Source: Corynebacterium pseudodiphtheriticum DSM 44287 (GTDB lineage Bacteria; Actinomycetota; Actinomycetes; Mycobacteriales; Mycobacteriaceae). From it: DNA of 64,000 nucleotides. The notes below the pieces were generated by a model. It saw nothing but the letters and a program-made list of their open reading frames with translations. It made no database searches and had not been told where the DNA came from. Both the position numbers and the translations under genes were made by a program. The stretch covers positions 372,001 through 436,000 of the forward strand of contig NZ_JIAH01000005.1 in the NCBI RefSeq assembly GCF_000688415.1, in the 5' to 3' direction. Of the stretch, positions 26,358 to 35,795 are shown in pieces. Numbering within the stretch: position 1 is the first letter of the stretch; every line of letters begins with the position of its first letter.

Positions 26358-27446
26358 GTGGCAGCCACCACCACAAAGTCAAACGAGAAAAACCACGATA
26401 ACTACGGCATCGAGCGAGTTCGAGAAGACGAGCCCGGTTTCGTCGACAAGATGCGCCAAAAATCGGACTTTTTCGACCACGTTATGCGCACCATCGAACG
26501 TTATGGTGCGCAGGGCGGTAATCAGTTTGCCGCCGGTATTACTTATTTTTCGGTGCTGGCGGTCTTCCCGATCGCCATGTTGATCGTCGCTGCGGCTGCA
26601 CAGGTTCTGGCAGGACGTCCCGAGCTTTTTGCTAGCTTCCAGAATCAGATCACGGCATCTCTGGAAGGGCAGATGGGCGAAATCGCCAACGAGATCCTGG
26701 AAGGCGCGGTCGAACGCCGTGGTGCGGTCGCCGGTATTGGTGGTTTGACTGCGCTGTGGACCGGTCTGAACTGGATGCACAATCTGCGTGCCGGTATTTC
26801 AGCGATGTGGAATATGGATCCGAACGACGGGGCCAACTTCGTCGTCAAGAAGATTAATGATTTGCTGGGCTTAGTTGGTCTGATTCTCGCCTTTATCATT
26901 GCTTTTGGTATCACCGCCGCGGGTTCTTCCGGTATTGTATTTACCATTTTGGAATGGCTTCATGTAGAAGATGTGATGCCAGGGTTGAACTATATTCTGT
27001 TCTTCTCTGCGTTGTTCATTGGTATTCTGGCGAACTTCCTGGTCATGTGGTGGCTGGTGGTTATTCTGCCGCGTAAGAAGGTACCGAAGAAAGCCGGCTT
27101 CATTGGAGCATTACTTGGCGCACTTGTTTTTGAAGTAATCAAGCAGCTGTTTACCGTGATTCTGTCTTCGGCTACTGGTAGCCCAACTGGTGCAATCTTC
27201 GGTCCAATCATCGCTTTGATGATTGTGTTGTATCTGATCTGGCGTGTGGTGCTCTACGTTTCTGCGTTTACCGCCACCACCAAGCAGGCTCGTGCCACGG
27301 AAGAGGTTCCGGTTCCCGAACCAGCCGTGATCCGAGTACGCCACGAGGTGAAAAAGCGTCCATCGACCCGCACTCTGCTGGGCGCCGGTGCAGGCTTGGG
27401 TGCCGCCGGTGGTTGGGCGCTCCGACGGATCTTTAAGGAAAAATAA
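26358..27446 (+). CDS. YihY/BrkB-family inner membrane protein
   Basis: A 362-residue protein with about six hydrophobic helices. Family features include GGNQFAAGITYFSVLAVFPI, GLTALWTGLNWMHNLRAGISAMW, and ATGSPTGAIFGPIIALMIVLYLIWRVVLY-type sequence (the GPIIALMIVLYLIW core is typical). Both ends are charged; the C-terminal tail is basic and Gly/Ala-rich. Once misassigned as RNase BN, the family has no established function. GTG 27446-frame start at 26358 has AAAGGA 7 nt upstream. Confidence 0.9.
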   Translation: MAATTTKSNEKNHDNYGIERVREDEPGFVDKMRQKSDFFDHVMRTIERYGAQGGNQFAAGITYFSVLAVFPIAMLIVAAAAQVLAGRPELFASFQNQITASLEGQMGEIANEILEGAVERRGAVAGIGGLTALWTGLNWMHNLRAGISAMWNMDPNDGANFVVKKINDLLGLVGLILAFIIAFGITAAGSSGIVFTILEWLHVEDVMPGLNYILFFSALFIGILANFLVMWWLVVILPRKKVPKKAGFIGALLGALVFEVIKQLFTVILSSATGSPTGAIFGPIIALMIVLYLIWRVVLYVSAFTATTKQARATEEVPVPEPAVIRVRHEVKKRPSTRTLLGAGAGLGAAGGWALRRIFKEK

Positions 27447-27460
27447 CGTCTGGATAACGT

Positions 27461-27489
27461 TTTCCCGAACAATTGCTATCTTGGGAAAA
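27461..27489. terminator. possible bidirectional terminator between convergent genes
   Basis: TTTTCCC (27461-27467) pairs with GGGAAAA (27483-27489) across a 15-nt loop, lying between the YihY gene and the convergent carboxypeptidase gene. The A/T ends of the stem would give a U-run in either direction. Confidence 0.5.
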
Positions 27490-27514
27490 TATAGAGTTGT
27501 CCGTGGCAAAGAGC

Positions 27515-28918
27515 TTAACGCCTGCGCAAGATAAATCCAGCTATTGCCGCAATTCCGGCGCCAGCGGCGATGACAGCCAGCACCACAATCAAGATCGTCT
27601 TTTCGTGGGGTTCAGCATTCGTACCGGCATTGTCCGCGTCTGCGCTATCTGGCGATGTATCATCGGAATTTTGCGGTGCTGGACTAGCCCCCTGTGTCAG
27701 GGTGGGTTCGGTGTCTGCATTGGCGACTGGTTGCAGCATGCCGATATTCGTGCCCGGTGCCACAGAGAATCCCGAGTGCAATAGCTTCTGCGCCTGCTCC
27801 CACGCGCGGGCCTTGTCGACGGTGGTATCGAGAATTACCGCCATTAATCGCCGACCGTCACGGTTCAGTGCACCGACGAAGGTGTGGTTGGCATCGTCGG
27901 TGTAACCAGTTTTACCGCCCATGCCGTCCGGATCATTCATGAACAGGTGGTTGTCGTTCCATACTTCGAATCCTTCGTGCTCGTCGAAGCCCGGGAAGGC
28001 AATGAATTCGGTGTTCACGATGCGATCAAAAGTCGGGTTTTGGTAGGCCGCGCGATAAATCAACCCCAGGTCATACGCAGAAGCCGAGTTGCCCGCGACG
28101 TCCAAACCGGAATAGCTCGCGGCGTAGGTGTCTGTGGTTCCGAGCTCATCGGCAAGTTTATTGATCTTGCGCAGCGTCGCCTCGTCGCCACCGAGTTCCT
28201 GTGCCAGAGCGTGCGCGGCATCGTTACCCGATGCCAGCAACAAACCGTGTAATAGCTGCTCGATGGTGTATTCGCCACCGGCGCCGATGCCTACCCGGGA
28301 GCCGACTTGATCGGCAGATTCCTGCGAGACGGTCACGGTCTTTTCCAGGTCCAGCTCTGCAATGGCGACCAATGCCAGCAATGCTTTGATAATCGAGGCT
28401 GGGCGGTAGCGTCCGTGCGGATCTTTCTGTGCGATGATCTCGCCAGAATCGATGTCGGCAACCAACCAGGCCGACGCCAAGACGGATTCGTCGACATGAA
28501 ATCCGGGAGCGGTACTTACCCCGCAGTTTTGTTTCTCCAGTGGCGGTAATGGGGTAGGAGAGGGCTGACCGGGTGCGACAGCCTCAGAGGTGGTGCGCGC
28601 TTGTGGTGGATGGACACGGTTCGGGCACGAGCTGGTATCGGGTGCTTCCTCGCGGCTGAGTGGTTCCGGAGCAGCCGTCTCGTCGGCCTCGCTTGGGGCT
28701 GGAGCGGGGCCTTCCAGTGGAGTGGGTTCTTCCTGTTGGGCGTGAAGCAGCGGGGCCGCCTCAGTGTGCGGGGTTGCGGCAGCGTGTGGGGACGCGGAGC
28801 CAAAAGCGCCAATGCCAAGCGTGGCTGCTCCTGTGGCCATGCCGACGACCAGAAGATTCGCGCAACAGGTTGAACTGTATCTCACAATGGCACGGCGGCC
28901 GGGTTTGCTCTCATTCAT
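27515..28918 (-). CDS. D-alanyl-D-alanine carboxypeptidase (PBP, S11 family)
   Basis: A 467-residue penicillin-binding protein trimming peptidoglycan stem peptides outside the membrane. Catalytic motifs are S175-I-I-K178 (RPASIIK), S230-G-N232, and K336-T-G338 (GGKTGYTDDA). The N-terminus has a hydrophobic export signal (about residues 20-42) followed by a Pro/Glu-rich linker of about 90 residues; a C-terminal helix (about 440-462) ends in RRR, so the enzyme is probably anchored at both ends or by its tail. ATG 28918 is preferred; the frame stays open to 29074 but that region overlaps the divergent gene. Confidence 0.93.
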   Translation of the reverse strand: MNESKPGRRAIVRYSSTCCANLLVVGMATGAATLGIGAFGSASPHAAATPHTEAAPLLHAQQEEPTPLEGPAPAPSEADETAAPEPLSREEAPDTSSCPNRVHPPQARTTSEAVAPGQPSPTPLPPLEKQNCGVSTAPGFHVDESVLASAWLVADIDSGEIIAQKDPHGRYRPASIIKALLALVAIAELDLEKTVTVSQESADQVGSRVGIGAGGEYTIEQLLHGLLLASGNDAAHALAQELGGDEATLRKINKLADELGTTDTYAASYSGLDVAGNSASAYDLGLIYRAAYQNPTFDRIVNTEFIAFPGFDEHEGFEVWNDNHLFMNDPDGMGGKTGYTDDANHTFVGALNRDGRRLMAVILDTTVDKARAWEQAQKLLHSGFSVAPGTNIGMLQPVANADTEPTLTQGASPAPQNSDDTSPDSADADNAGTNAEPHEKTILIVVLAVIAAGAGIAAIAGFILRRR

Positions 28919-29072
28919 AACAGCCGATAATTCTACTCCGCGCGACCGGCAGCGTTGCTTATTCCGTAGGCGGGGTGAACCAATTGTCTTAGCAAACACA
29001 GTGTTTAGGCTCAGCGCACAAACACCGGCAATGAATCTCAGACCGCGAAATTCGGACGGTACCATCGTATGC

Positions 29073-30137
29073 ATGATTGAGACTCCTGCGATTAGCCCAG
29101 AGCATAAAAACTTTGCTTCTCAGTTGATCACTGAGCTGCCGAAAGTCAGCATCCATGAATACTTGCCCACGCAGACCGACGACGGTTCCCAGGTGGCATC
29201 TCGCGAGCAATTGGCCAAACACATCCAGTCGACGGTGCGCCGCTATCGCGAGGATAATGTCGTCTACCTTGAGTTACGTGTTGTGGTGGAGGATTTCTGC
29301 ACTGATGATTTTGTGCTTGCCGACGCCTTTGCCACGGCGCTAGATGCCGTGGCTGCCGAGGGGATCCAGGCGAGGTTGTTAGTGTGCGCGCGTGCCGATG
29401 GTGCTGCCGTTTCCGAATTGACGGAGCTGGCGGTACAAGCGCAGGGGGATCCCAACTTTGCTGGGATGGTGTTTATCCTGCGCGGGGATGCTGCCTGGAA
29501 TGCTGTGGGTTCGGCCTTGACCGCTGCTTGCACGAAGCTGCGTGAAAATTATCTGCCCTTCGCGATCGACGGTACTGCCGGTATTAATGCGGTTGGCGCC
29601 GCTGTACAGCTAGGCGCGTTGCGCTTAGGTCGCCCGCTGGCGCTGGTGGATGACTTTTCTGCTGATATCACCGGTATTGTGCCAGGAAAGATTTCGAGTT
29701 GGGTGCGCGATAGGGGCATCACTGCGGAAATGACTCCGCTGTGGGATCTTGCCGACGAATTTTTGGGAGAGGCAGCCGTCGATGAGCTTCCGGATCATCC
29801 GTTGCCGCTGCTGCAGCAGCTGGGGTTTCGCTGCACCATTTCCGCTGGGCAATTACATGCTGGTAGCTGCAGCGATGTCATGAATTCGCTTACCGAGACC
29901 TTCGGCTATGGGCTCGAAGAGTTTTTTGACCTTACTGCAAAGACAGTCACGGCTAGTTTCTTGAGTGAGCCGGAGCGCCAGCAGCTGCTGGAAACCCAGA
30001 TTTTGCCGCGCTATGAAAAACTGGCTGACGCAGAATTGCGGCAGCCAGAAGGAACTAATGAATCTGAGGAAGCGGAAGAAGCTGGTGAAACGGGGGCGGT
30101 AACTGAGGACGGCTCCGCAAGCCAGAACGCAGACTAG
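29073..30137 (+). CDS. adenosine-deaminase-like protein lacking the metal-binding residues
   Basis: A 354-residue protein that follows the adenosine deaminase fold (LPKVSIHEYL at 22-31; DNVVYLELRVVVED; LGALRLGRPLAL at 180-191; the HPLPLLQQLGFRCTIS and FGYGLEEFFDLTAKTVTASF regions) but has lost the catalytic residues: the HxH zinc motif is H28-E-Y30, the HAGE motif is F163-A-I-D166, the GHG histidine is R187, and the TDD/TDNP segment reads ISAGQ. It is therefore probably not a zinc deaminase. TACCAT lies 7 nt before ATG 29073 (leaderless); the open frame extends up to 28764, overlapping the divergent gene. A polar Glu-rich tail ends it. Position beside the Rv3311-like gene and upp mirrors the mycobacterial add region. 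Confidence 0.75.
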   Translation: MIETPAISPEHKNFASQLITELPKVSIHEYLPTQTDDGSQVASREQLAKHIQSTVRRYREDNVVYLELRVVVEDFCTDDFVLADAFATALDAVAAEGIQARLLVCARADGAAVSELTELAVQAQGDPNFAGMVFILRGDAAWNAVGSALTAACTKLRENYLPFAIDGTAGINAVGAAVQLGALRLGRPLALVDDFSADITGIVPGKISSWVRDRGITAEMTPLWDLADEFLGEAAVDELPDHPLPLLQQLGFRCTISAGQLHAGSCSDVMNSLTETFGYGLEEFFDLTAKTVTASFLSEPERQQLLETQILPRYEKLADAELRQPEGTNESEEAEEAGETGAVTEDGSASQNAD

Positions 30138-31384
30138 AACTTCGTGAAGCGTTTGACCAGCATGTCTTCCAAGCCGCGCCAACCTTTCGAGTGGTCGGTG
30201 TAGGGCTTGGAAGGCACGTAGCCGCTGGTTTGTTGTGAGCCGAGCATATAGCCCAGGTAATCCTGGAAACGTGGGTTGGCCAGCATATACGAGTTGATGG
30301 AATCGTCACCAGCCCAGTCTGCTGCATCGGCGAGTAGTTCGTAGCACGCCGACATTTGTGGCACGTCCACTGCTTCAGGCCCTTTTTCCATGTCCTCAGT
30401 GAGCCCCTGGAAGCTATAGGAGTTATCGCGGTGCACCGTGACATCCAGTTCACCGGCGTTGGCGGCAGTCACTATGTCTTCCCACGTAGAAACCTTTGCG
30501 AGGTCGTGTTCATCATTTTCGATGATCCAGCGCAACAACTGGCGGCTGGTCGCGAAGGAGTTGATGGTGCCAAAACGCCCCAAAAACACCGGTACGCCGT
30601 CGACATAGCACCGCAATGTGTACACAGATTTACCGTCGATGGTGATCTTAATTGGGTCGATACCTGCCGCGGCCCAGGCTGAGGAATCATAAGGATCGGC
30701 TGCTTCTGCCTCGCGCTTGCGTTCTTCCTCCCGCTTGGCGTGCTCTTGGTCGGCTTGCTCCTTCGAAGAAGCGATGCGCTTTTCGGCATCTTCGATGGTG
30801 GTTTTGTCGACGCTGGCGAATTCTTTGGTGACATCAACAATGCGCACGCTATTTGCCAGATTCGATTCGATCTTTTTCCAGTTGGTGAGCACCGCTCGGC
30901 CGACGGAAGACCACTCGGAAAGGCCGTGTTCGCCAGAGTAGTGGTCAGCGCCGCGCTGCACGTTATTCAGCACAGAGTGGGTAGAAAAGAAAATCATCGT
31001 GTCGTCATCGGCGCAGACATTGCCGAGGGCTTTGGTGATCGACAAAATTTTGGCAGAGGTAGCGACGGCGTCATACGAAGGACGATCGGCCAGGTAGTGG
31101 GGCAAGCCGACGATGTCATAATGATCGCGGTCTTCCGGGTGCGCGCGGTATTCCGGAAGTTCTGCGAAATCCTTCCACTTCGGGTGGTCACGCAGGTCGT
31201 GCTTCGTGGTGTTTTCTAAGTACACCAGCATTTCTGCCACAGTGGGAAAGACTAAGACGTTTTCATCGTCGCCCAGAAAGGCTTCCCATTGCGAGCCGTT
31301 TTCCTTCCAGGTTGGAGCCCACAGGGTGTAAAAGTCACCGCTGTTGAATGAAACAGAAACCGGGATGATCGCGCGATTATTCAT
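30134..31384 (-). CDS. conserved mycolata hypothetical protein (Rv3311-like)
   Basis: A 416-residue soluble protein. It has two halves of similar design, each beginning with a beta-rich segment and a LxxxxxxxHDLxxxxxWxxF/I pattern (MLVYLENTTKHDLRDHPKWKDF and LLRWIIENDEHDLAKVSTWEDI), joined by a charged coiled coil of about 45 residues (DAEKRIASSKEQADQEHAKR). From memory, mycobacterial Rv3311, near upp and add, has this size and context; that link is not verified. TAAACT lies 8 nt before ATG 31384; an in-frame GTG at 31390 is less likely. Function unknown. It overlaps the end of the deaminase-like gene by 4 nt. Confidence 0.75.
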   Translation of the reverse strand: MNNRAIIPVSVSFNSGDFYTLWAPTWKENGSQWEAFLGDDENVLVFPTVAEMLVYLENTTKHDLRDHPKWKDFAELPEYRAHPEDRDHYDIVGLPHYLADRPSYDAVATSAKILSITKALGNVCADDDTMIFFSTHSVLNNVQRGADHYSGEHGLSEWSSVGRAVLTNWKKIESNLANSVRIVDVTKEFASVDKTTIEDAEKRIASSKEQADQEHAKREEERKREAEAADPYDSSAWAAAGIDPIKITIDGKSVYTLRCYVDGVPVFLGRFGTINSFATSRQLLRWIIENDEHDLAKVSTWEDIVTAANAGELDVTVHRDNSYSFQGLTEDMEKGPEAVDVPQMSACYELLADAADWAGDDSINSYMLANPRFQDYLGYMLGSQQTSGYVPSKPYTDHSKGWRGLEDMLVKRFTKF

Positions 31385-31518
31385 GGGCACTAAGTTTAGC
31401 GAACCCGATTAAACAGTGTGCTGTAACGGTTCTGTGACGGTGCTGGGATGGCTCTGTGACGCGTGGGGCAGGCGATGGATTCGGCATGGCTTTGGCGTGG
31501 TTTTGGCCTGTTGAGTTG

Positions 31519-32535
31519 CTAAGCCGTCGGCCGATAGAAACCGTGAAAATTCATGTCTAAGTTGTTGGTCCGCAATGGTGAAGTAGATACCGGGCTGCCT
31601 GCCTCAATAAGCTCCCCGTTTCCGGCATACATGGCTACGTGCCCGTCCCAAACCGCGAGATCTCCTTCGCGCAATTCATTGACAGAAACCTGCTGGCCGA
31701 CGGCCTGTTCATGTGCCAAACGGGGAATATCTACTCCGGCTTCGCCCCAGGCCCATTGAGTGAATCCAGAGCAATCGAATCCGACACCAGGTGTGGTTCC
31801 GCCCCATTGGTAGGGCGTTCCCAGCTGGCTTCGGGCAGCAGCAACGGCTGCGCGCCCGGCGGCGGCACTGGCATCATCTGTTGCGTTGTCTGTCGGGTTA
31901 TCAGTTTCTGTGCCAGTTGGAGTGCCAGCTTGAGCGCCAGTTCCTTCGGTGGTTTCTAGTGCTGCTGGTACAAAATTTGCTTCAGGGAAAGCAGCGTTAT
32001 TGTCCGGGCTGTAAGCAGTCCCATTGCCTCCGGTGCTGGCGTACTGCGCTGGACTAGGAGGTGTTGCAGTGGGTGAAGCATCATCGAGTGCAAACGGTTC
32101 TTCGGCGATACCGTGCAGCTGCATAGCCAATGCAGAAAGCTGTTCGTCCAACTCGTTGGCTGCCGTTTCCGCTTCCGCCATGTGGCTGCGTGCTAGGGCG
32201 TCAAGCTGCGCGATAGCGCCTGCAGCGGCACCTGGGACTGGTTGCAGTGCTGTCAGTGCTACAGGGGCAGCCTGTTGGAGAAAGGAGTGCCCAATTCCCA
32301 ATAGATTTTCTGCAGTGGTAGTTATCGCTACTTGTGCCTCGGCGGTGATTTCTGCGATGTGGTGATTATTCCCGTCGATCAGTTTTGCAGCTGCCTCAAT
32401 ATCCGCAGCGCTCGCACCACTGATGGCGGCCAATTCACCAGCAGCGGAGACATCCGGCATGATGGGTGCAGAAAAATCACCTAGCTGCGCGGGAGCGAGC
32501 TCACTGATGCGGTTGATAGTTTCCAAGACGTTCAT
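31519..32535 (-). CDS. NlpC/P60 cysteine peptidase without signal peptide
   Basis: A 338-residue protein. Residues 1-145 are helical, Ala-rich and lack a Sec signal; residues 150-225 are a Pro/Thr/Asn-rich linker; residues 226-338 are an NlpC/P60 peptidase with catalytic Cys 255 in VGFDCSGFTQW and His 299 in VWDGHVAMYAG. Such domains cleave peptidoglycan peptides. The helical N-terminus and the small helical partner encoded 12 nt upstream suggest export by a type VII (ESX-like) route rather than Sec; this is inference. AAGGAGG lies upstream of ATG 32535. Confidence 0.88.
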   Translation of the reverse strand: MNVLETINRISELAPAQLGDFSAPIMPDVSAAGELAAISGASAADIEAAAKLIDGNNHHIAEITAEAQVAITTTAENLLGIGHSFLQQAAPVALTALQPVPGAAAGAIAQLDALARSHMAEAETAANELDEQLSALAMQLHGIAEEPFALDDASPTATPPSPAQYASTGGNGTAYSPDNNAAFPEANFVPAALETTEGTGAQAGTPTGTETDNPTDNATDDASAAAGRAAVAAARSQLGTPYQWGGTTPGVGFDCSGFTQWAWGEAGVDIPRLAHEQAVGQQVSVNELREGDLAVWDGHVAMYAGNGELIEAGSPVSTSPLRTNNLDMNFHGFYRPTA

Positions 32536-32547
32536 CAGCCCGCCTCC

Positions 32548-32919
32548 TTATCCATTAGAGGAGTGTTGGTTAGAGAAATTGTCGCTGGTTGAGGTACTTC
32601 GGCCAGGCAGGGCGTCGGCAAGCGTATTCGATTCGGCGATCGTGCTGGATTCTGCCAATTGGGCATCACGGACCATGGTGAAACCAGAATCCGCAGCTTG
32701 CTGTAAACGCCGTGCTAACCGGCGCGAATGTGTAGCAGTTATAGTCGTGGCGCGTTCTAAAGCGGTGCGGAATTCCTGCTGGCCCTGCTGGCCATCTGCT
32801 TTGGCGGCAACGGAAGGCTCGGCCATTGGTGGGGCAGGTTCACGGATGCTACCTGCGGCTTTTTCTAGGTCGTGGGATAGAGCAGTGGCATGGTCATAAG
32901 CAAAAGTGAACGTCGTCAT
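32548..32919 (-). CDS. small helical protein, possible type VII secretion substrate partner
   Basis: A 123-residue protein with no signal peptide. Residues 1-90 are predicted as two long helices separated by a Pro-rich break (REPAPPMAEPS), the hairpin design of WXG100-like ESX substrates, though no WXG motif is present. The C-terminus is Ser/Asn-rich and disordered. Its stop is 12 nt before the start of the NlpC/P60 protein whose N-terminus is also helical, so the two probably act together. Divergent from upp. I do not recognise a named family. Confidence 0.7.
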   Translation of the reverse strand: MTTFTFAYDHATALSHDLEKAAGSIREPAPPMAEPSVAAKADGQQGQQEFRTALERATTITATHSRRLARRLQQAADSGFTMVRDAQLAESSTIAESNTLADALPGRSTSTSDNFSNQHSSNG

Positions 32920-33008
32920 GCCCCATTAGACAGCGGTGAATGCACAATGGTTCCCACGAGTTTCCACCGGCAGCCACAAAGCCAGCCCCATGGCATAGCA
33001 TGGGCACT

Positions 33009-33644
33009 ATGGATATCACCGTGGTAGAACACCCCCTGGCCGCCGCGCGTTTGAGCTTGCTGCGCGATCAACGCAGCGACAATGCAGCTTTTCGCGCAGC
33101 ATTGAAAGACTTAGGCTCCATGCTGGTGTATGAAGCCGCACGCAACTTAGACATCGACGAGTTTGCCCTGCACACCCCGGTTGCCGAAACCACCGGCACC
33201 AGGCTTTCGAACCCGCCGATTATCGTGCCGATCATCCGCGCCGGGCTAGGCATGGTAGATCCAGCATTGGCAATGATCCCGGATGCACAAGTTGGTTTCA
33301 TCGGGATGGCGCGGGATGAACAAACTCACGAGCCAGTTCCGTATTTGGAAGCTCTACCGGATGATTTGAGCGATCGCACGGTCTTCCTGGTCGACCCGAT
33401 GTTGGCAACTGGTGGCTCTTTGCTGCATTCACTGCGCCTGTTGGCTGATCGAGGTGCGCGTGACATCACTGCGGTGTGCATCGTCTCTGCTCGCCCGGGT
33501 GTGCAGGCCCTCGAGGAGTCCGGTTTGCCGGTGCGTCTGGTCACCGCGGCCATTGACCCGGAGCTTAACGACGACGCCTATATTGTTCCTGGGCTTGGCG
33601 ATGCTGGTGATCGCCTGTATGGTCCGCGCAATATTGATCTCTAA
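33009..33644 (+). CDS. upp: uracil phosphoribosyltransferase
   Basis: A 211-residue enzyme making UMP from uracil and PRPP in pyrimidine salvage. The PRPP loop is [12 protein letters not shown] (about residues 126-137), the uracil-binding C-terminal region is [21 protein letters not shown], and [11 protein letters not shown] is also conserved. TAGCAT lies 7 nt before ATG 33009, so the message is probably leaderless; the open frame reaches back to 32940 but the extension is not family-like. Confidence 0.97.
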   Translation: MDITVVEHPLAAARLSLLRDQRSDNAAFRAALKDLGSMLVYEAARNLDIDEFALHTPVAETTGTRLSNPPIIVPIIRAGLGMVDPALAMIPDAQVGFIGMARDEQTHEPVPYLEALPDDLSDRTVFLVDPMLATGGSLLHSLRLLADRGARDITAVCIVSARPGVQALEESGLPVRLVTAAIDPELNDDAYIVPGLGDAGDRLYGPRNIDL

Positions 33645-33854
33645 TTCCCCGTGCCCGTGGGCTGTAGGCAAACGCAAAAACACTAGAGCGCTAAAACACT
33701 AGAACGCTAGCCCGAATTGGCGGCAACGCCAGCAAACGCGAGCAAATCCTAGCCAGCCCTAGGCCAAGCCTCACCCCGCGTGGCAGCTGCGCGTGTGGTT
33801 CCGCTCATACTAGAGTGGGAGCGCATTGCAGTTGTTTTCGGGGGAGGATACGCA

Positions 33855-34316
33855 ATGGTGGAATATCACCGCTGGTATTGGACAAGCTACGGACACGCAC
33901 TAGCTAATAATCTGCGGTCCTTGCGGGAAATGCGCGGGCTATCGCAGACCCGGTTAGCGCAATTATCGGGGCTTTCGCGCAACCTTATTTCTAACCTGGA
34001 ACGTAACGAATCTGGAGCTAAAGCTGCTGATCCCGTGTTGTCCACGGTGTACAAGCTGGCACAGATTCTGTATGTTCCGCCAGGCGTGCTGTTGCCCGGG
34101 GTAGATGAGGTGATTGCTGGTCCGTGTGCGGCGACCACCCCGCATTTGCAGGGCAGGTGGCCCGTTGCAGAGCATGACACAGCCCCGTTTAGCCCGCTGT
34201 ATTTGGCGCGGGCAGTCACCGATGAGCTTCCGGAATTCGCCGCACCAGAACCGTTAGGAACAGCGGAAATCACGCCACCCAAGCGGTCCCCGGGAGAACG
34301 TCGCAGGAAAAGATAA
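33855..34316 (+). CDS. XRE-family transcriptional regulator
   Basis: A 153-residue protein with an N-terminal Cro/C1 helix-turn-helix (residues about 12-70: ALANNLRSLREMRGLSQTRL, QLSGLSRNLISNLERNESGA) followed by a segment LAQILYVPPGVLLPG and an unrelated Pro-rich, basic C-terminus. GGGGGAGGA lies 6 nt before ATG 33855, an unusually strong ribosome binding site that fixes the start against an upstream frame from 33780. It lies between upp and the M20 peptidase gene; its target is unknown, possibly one of these. Confidence 0.88.
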   Translation: MVEYHRWYWTSYGHALANNLRSLREMRGLSQTRLAQLSGLSRNLISNLERNESGAKAADPVLSTVYKLAQILYVPPGVLLPGVDEVIAGPCAATTPHLQGRWPVAEHDTAPFSPLYLARAVTDELPEFAAPEPLGTAEITPPKRSPGERRRKR

Positions 34317-34423
34317 CAGCGTATAATTCGGGCCTGTGTACTGTGCAGAGTAGGGTGCAAGAGTAATTGCGAGATTCGCAATTGGAGATTAGCTGTTAGA
34401 TAGCTGAAGAAAGGACCGGGTTG

Positions 34424-35614
34424 ATGGATATTGCCTCGTTCGTTGCTGAGTGGATCGAACACCATCACGACGAGGTTCTCGGGTGGCGTCGCCACATTCA
34501 CCGTAACCCGGAACTATCCCACAAGGAATACGCCACCACGGATTTCTTATGCCAGGTGCTGGAAGAATACGGCCTGCACCCTCACCGATTCCCAGAAACG
34601 GGACTTTATGTCGACGTCGGTGAGGACCACGGTAAAGGTCGCATAGCCTTCCGTGCTGATATTGATGCGCTGCCCATTCAAGAGCTCACCGGTGCGGAAT
34701 TCGCTTCGCAGATTGATGGGGTTTCGCATTCTTGCGGGCATGACATTCACACCACCATTGCGCTGGGCTTGGCGTGTTCTTTGGGACAGTTGATCAGTGC
34801 TTATCCCGGTGCTTTGAGCTTTGGCGTGCGGGTAATTTTCCAGCCGGCTGAAGAAGTTATGACTGGTGGCGCAGTTGATGTGATTGAATGGGGTGCACTC
34901 GAAGGGGTCTCGGCGCTGTACGCGGTGCATGCAGAACCCAAATTGAAAGTTGGCCAGATCGGAATCCGTACGGGTGCGATTACCTCGGCCTCAGATGTTA
35001 TTGAAATTGCAGTCTCTGGCTCGGGTGGGCATACTTCCCGCCCTCATCTCACTAGCGACGTCGTCTACGCACTGGGCAAATTGGTGACGGAATTGCCAGC
35101 AGTGCTTTCGCGCCGAGTGGATCCGCGCACCGGCACCGTCGTAGTCTTTGGTGCTATTCACGCGGGATTTGCTCCGAACGCGATCCCAGAACAAGGTTCA
35201 GTGATGGGCACGTTGCGCACCGCGGATATCAGCGTGTGGCGTTGGCTGCGTCGGGAATTATCAGGAATCGTCGGTGAGATCCTGGCCCCAACCGGGGTGG
35301 ATTACGCCATTACGCATGACCAAGGTGTACCACCCGTGCTTAACGACGAGGTGGCAACGGCCCTGCTGGCAGAGGCAGTGACCGGCATTGATCCGCAGGC
35401 GGCAGTGCAAGCTCCGCAATCGTCGGGAGGGGAAGATTTTTCCTGGTACCTCGAACACGTTCCTGGTTCTATGGCGCGCCTGGGGTGCTGGTCGGGTACC
35501 GGCGAAATGCAGGACCTGCATCAGGGAAACTTCCACCCGGATGAGCGCTCGTTGGCCGTCGGCATTCGTTTGTTTGGTGGCATTGTTGCGCGTTATGAGG
35601 AACAAGCGCGTTAG
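34424..35614 (+). CDS. M20D amidohydrolase (hippurate hydrolase / aminoacylase-like)
   Basis: A 396-residue metallo-amidohydrolase. HRNPELSHKE (about residues 26-35), RADIDALPIQE, HSCGHDIHTT (metal ligands Cys/His), VIFQPAEEVMTGGA (catalytic Glu pair), HAEP and a dimerisation domain with SGSGGHTSRPH are all typical; the C-terminal GGEDFSWYLEHVPG completes the metal site. It would hydrolyse an N-acyl amino acid or related amide in the cytoplasm; the substrate is not determinable. AAAGGA lies 8 nt before ATG 34424. TATAAT at 34322-34327 is a likely promoter element. Confidence 0.92.
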   Translation: MDIASFVAEWIEHHHDEVLGWRRHIHRNPELSHKEYATTDFLCQVLEEYGLHPHRFPETGLYVDVGEDHGKGRIAFRADIDALPIQELTGAEFASQIDGVSHSCGHDIHTTIALGLACSLGQLISAYPGALSFGVRVIFQPAEEVMTGGAVDVIEWGALEGVSALYAVHAEPKLKVGQIGIRTGAITSASDVIEIAVSGSGGHTSRPHLTSDVVYALGKLVTELPAVLSRRVDPRTGTVVVFGAIHAGFAPNAIPEQGSVMGTLRTADISVWRWLRRELSGIVGEILAPTGVDYAITHDQGVPPVLNDEVATALLAEAVTGIDPQAAVQAPQSSGGEDFSWYLEHVPGSMARLGCWSGTGEMQDLHQGNFHPDERSLAVGIRLFGGIVARYEEQAR

Positions 35615-35795
35615 AATGGGTTAAATGTGATCTTTGCTGCGTTGTTCTGCACACCAAACCTGGTGTGTGGGCGTGCCGCTGAGGTCAAATCCTGCTAACC
35701 CTCTGATGGTTCCCACGACTACATCAGGCCGGAGAAATGCAGGCCGGACAACATCAAACCGCACATAATTTTCGATGAGAGTGTAAGGAGCCCGC

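Noticed and set aside
28764..29072. N-terminal extension of the deaminase-like protein
   Set aside because: Antisense to the carboxypeptidase signal region; the -10 element 7 nt before 29073 fixes the shorter start.
33679..33711. Near-repeat of AACACTAGAGCGCTA after upp
   Set aside because: Only two imperfect copies of about 16 nt without symmetry or coding effect; too little to interpret.
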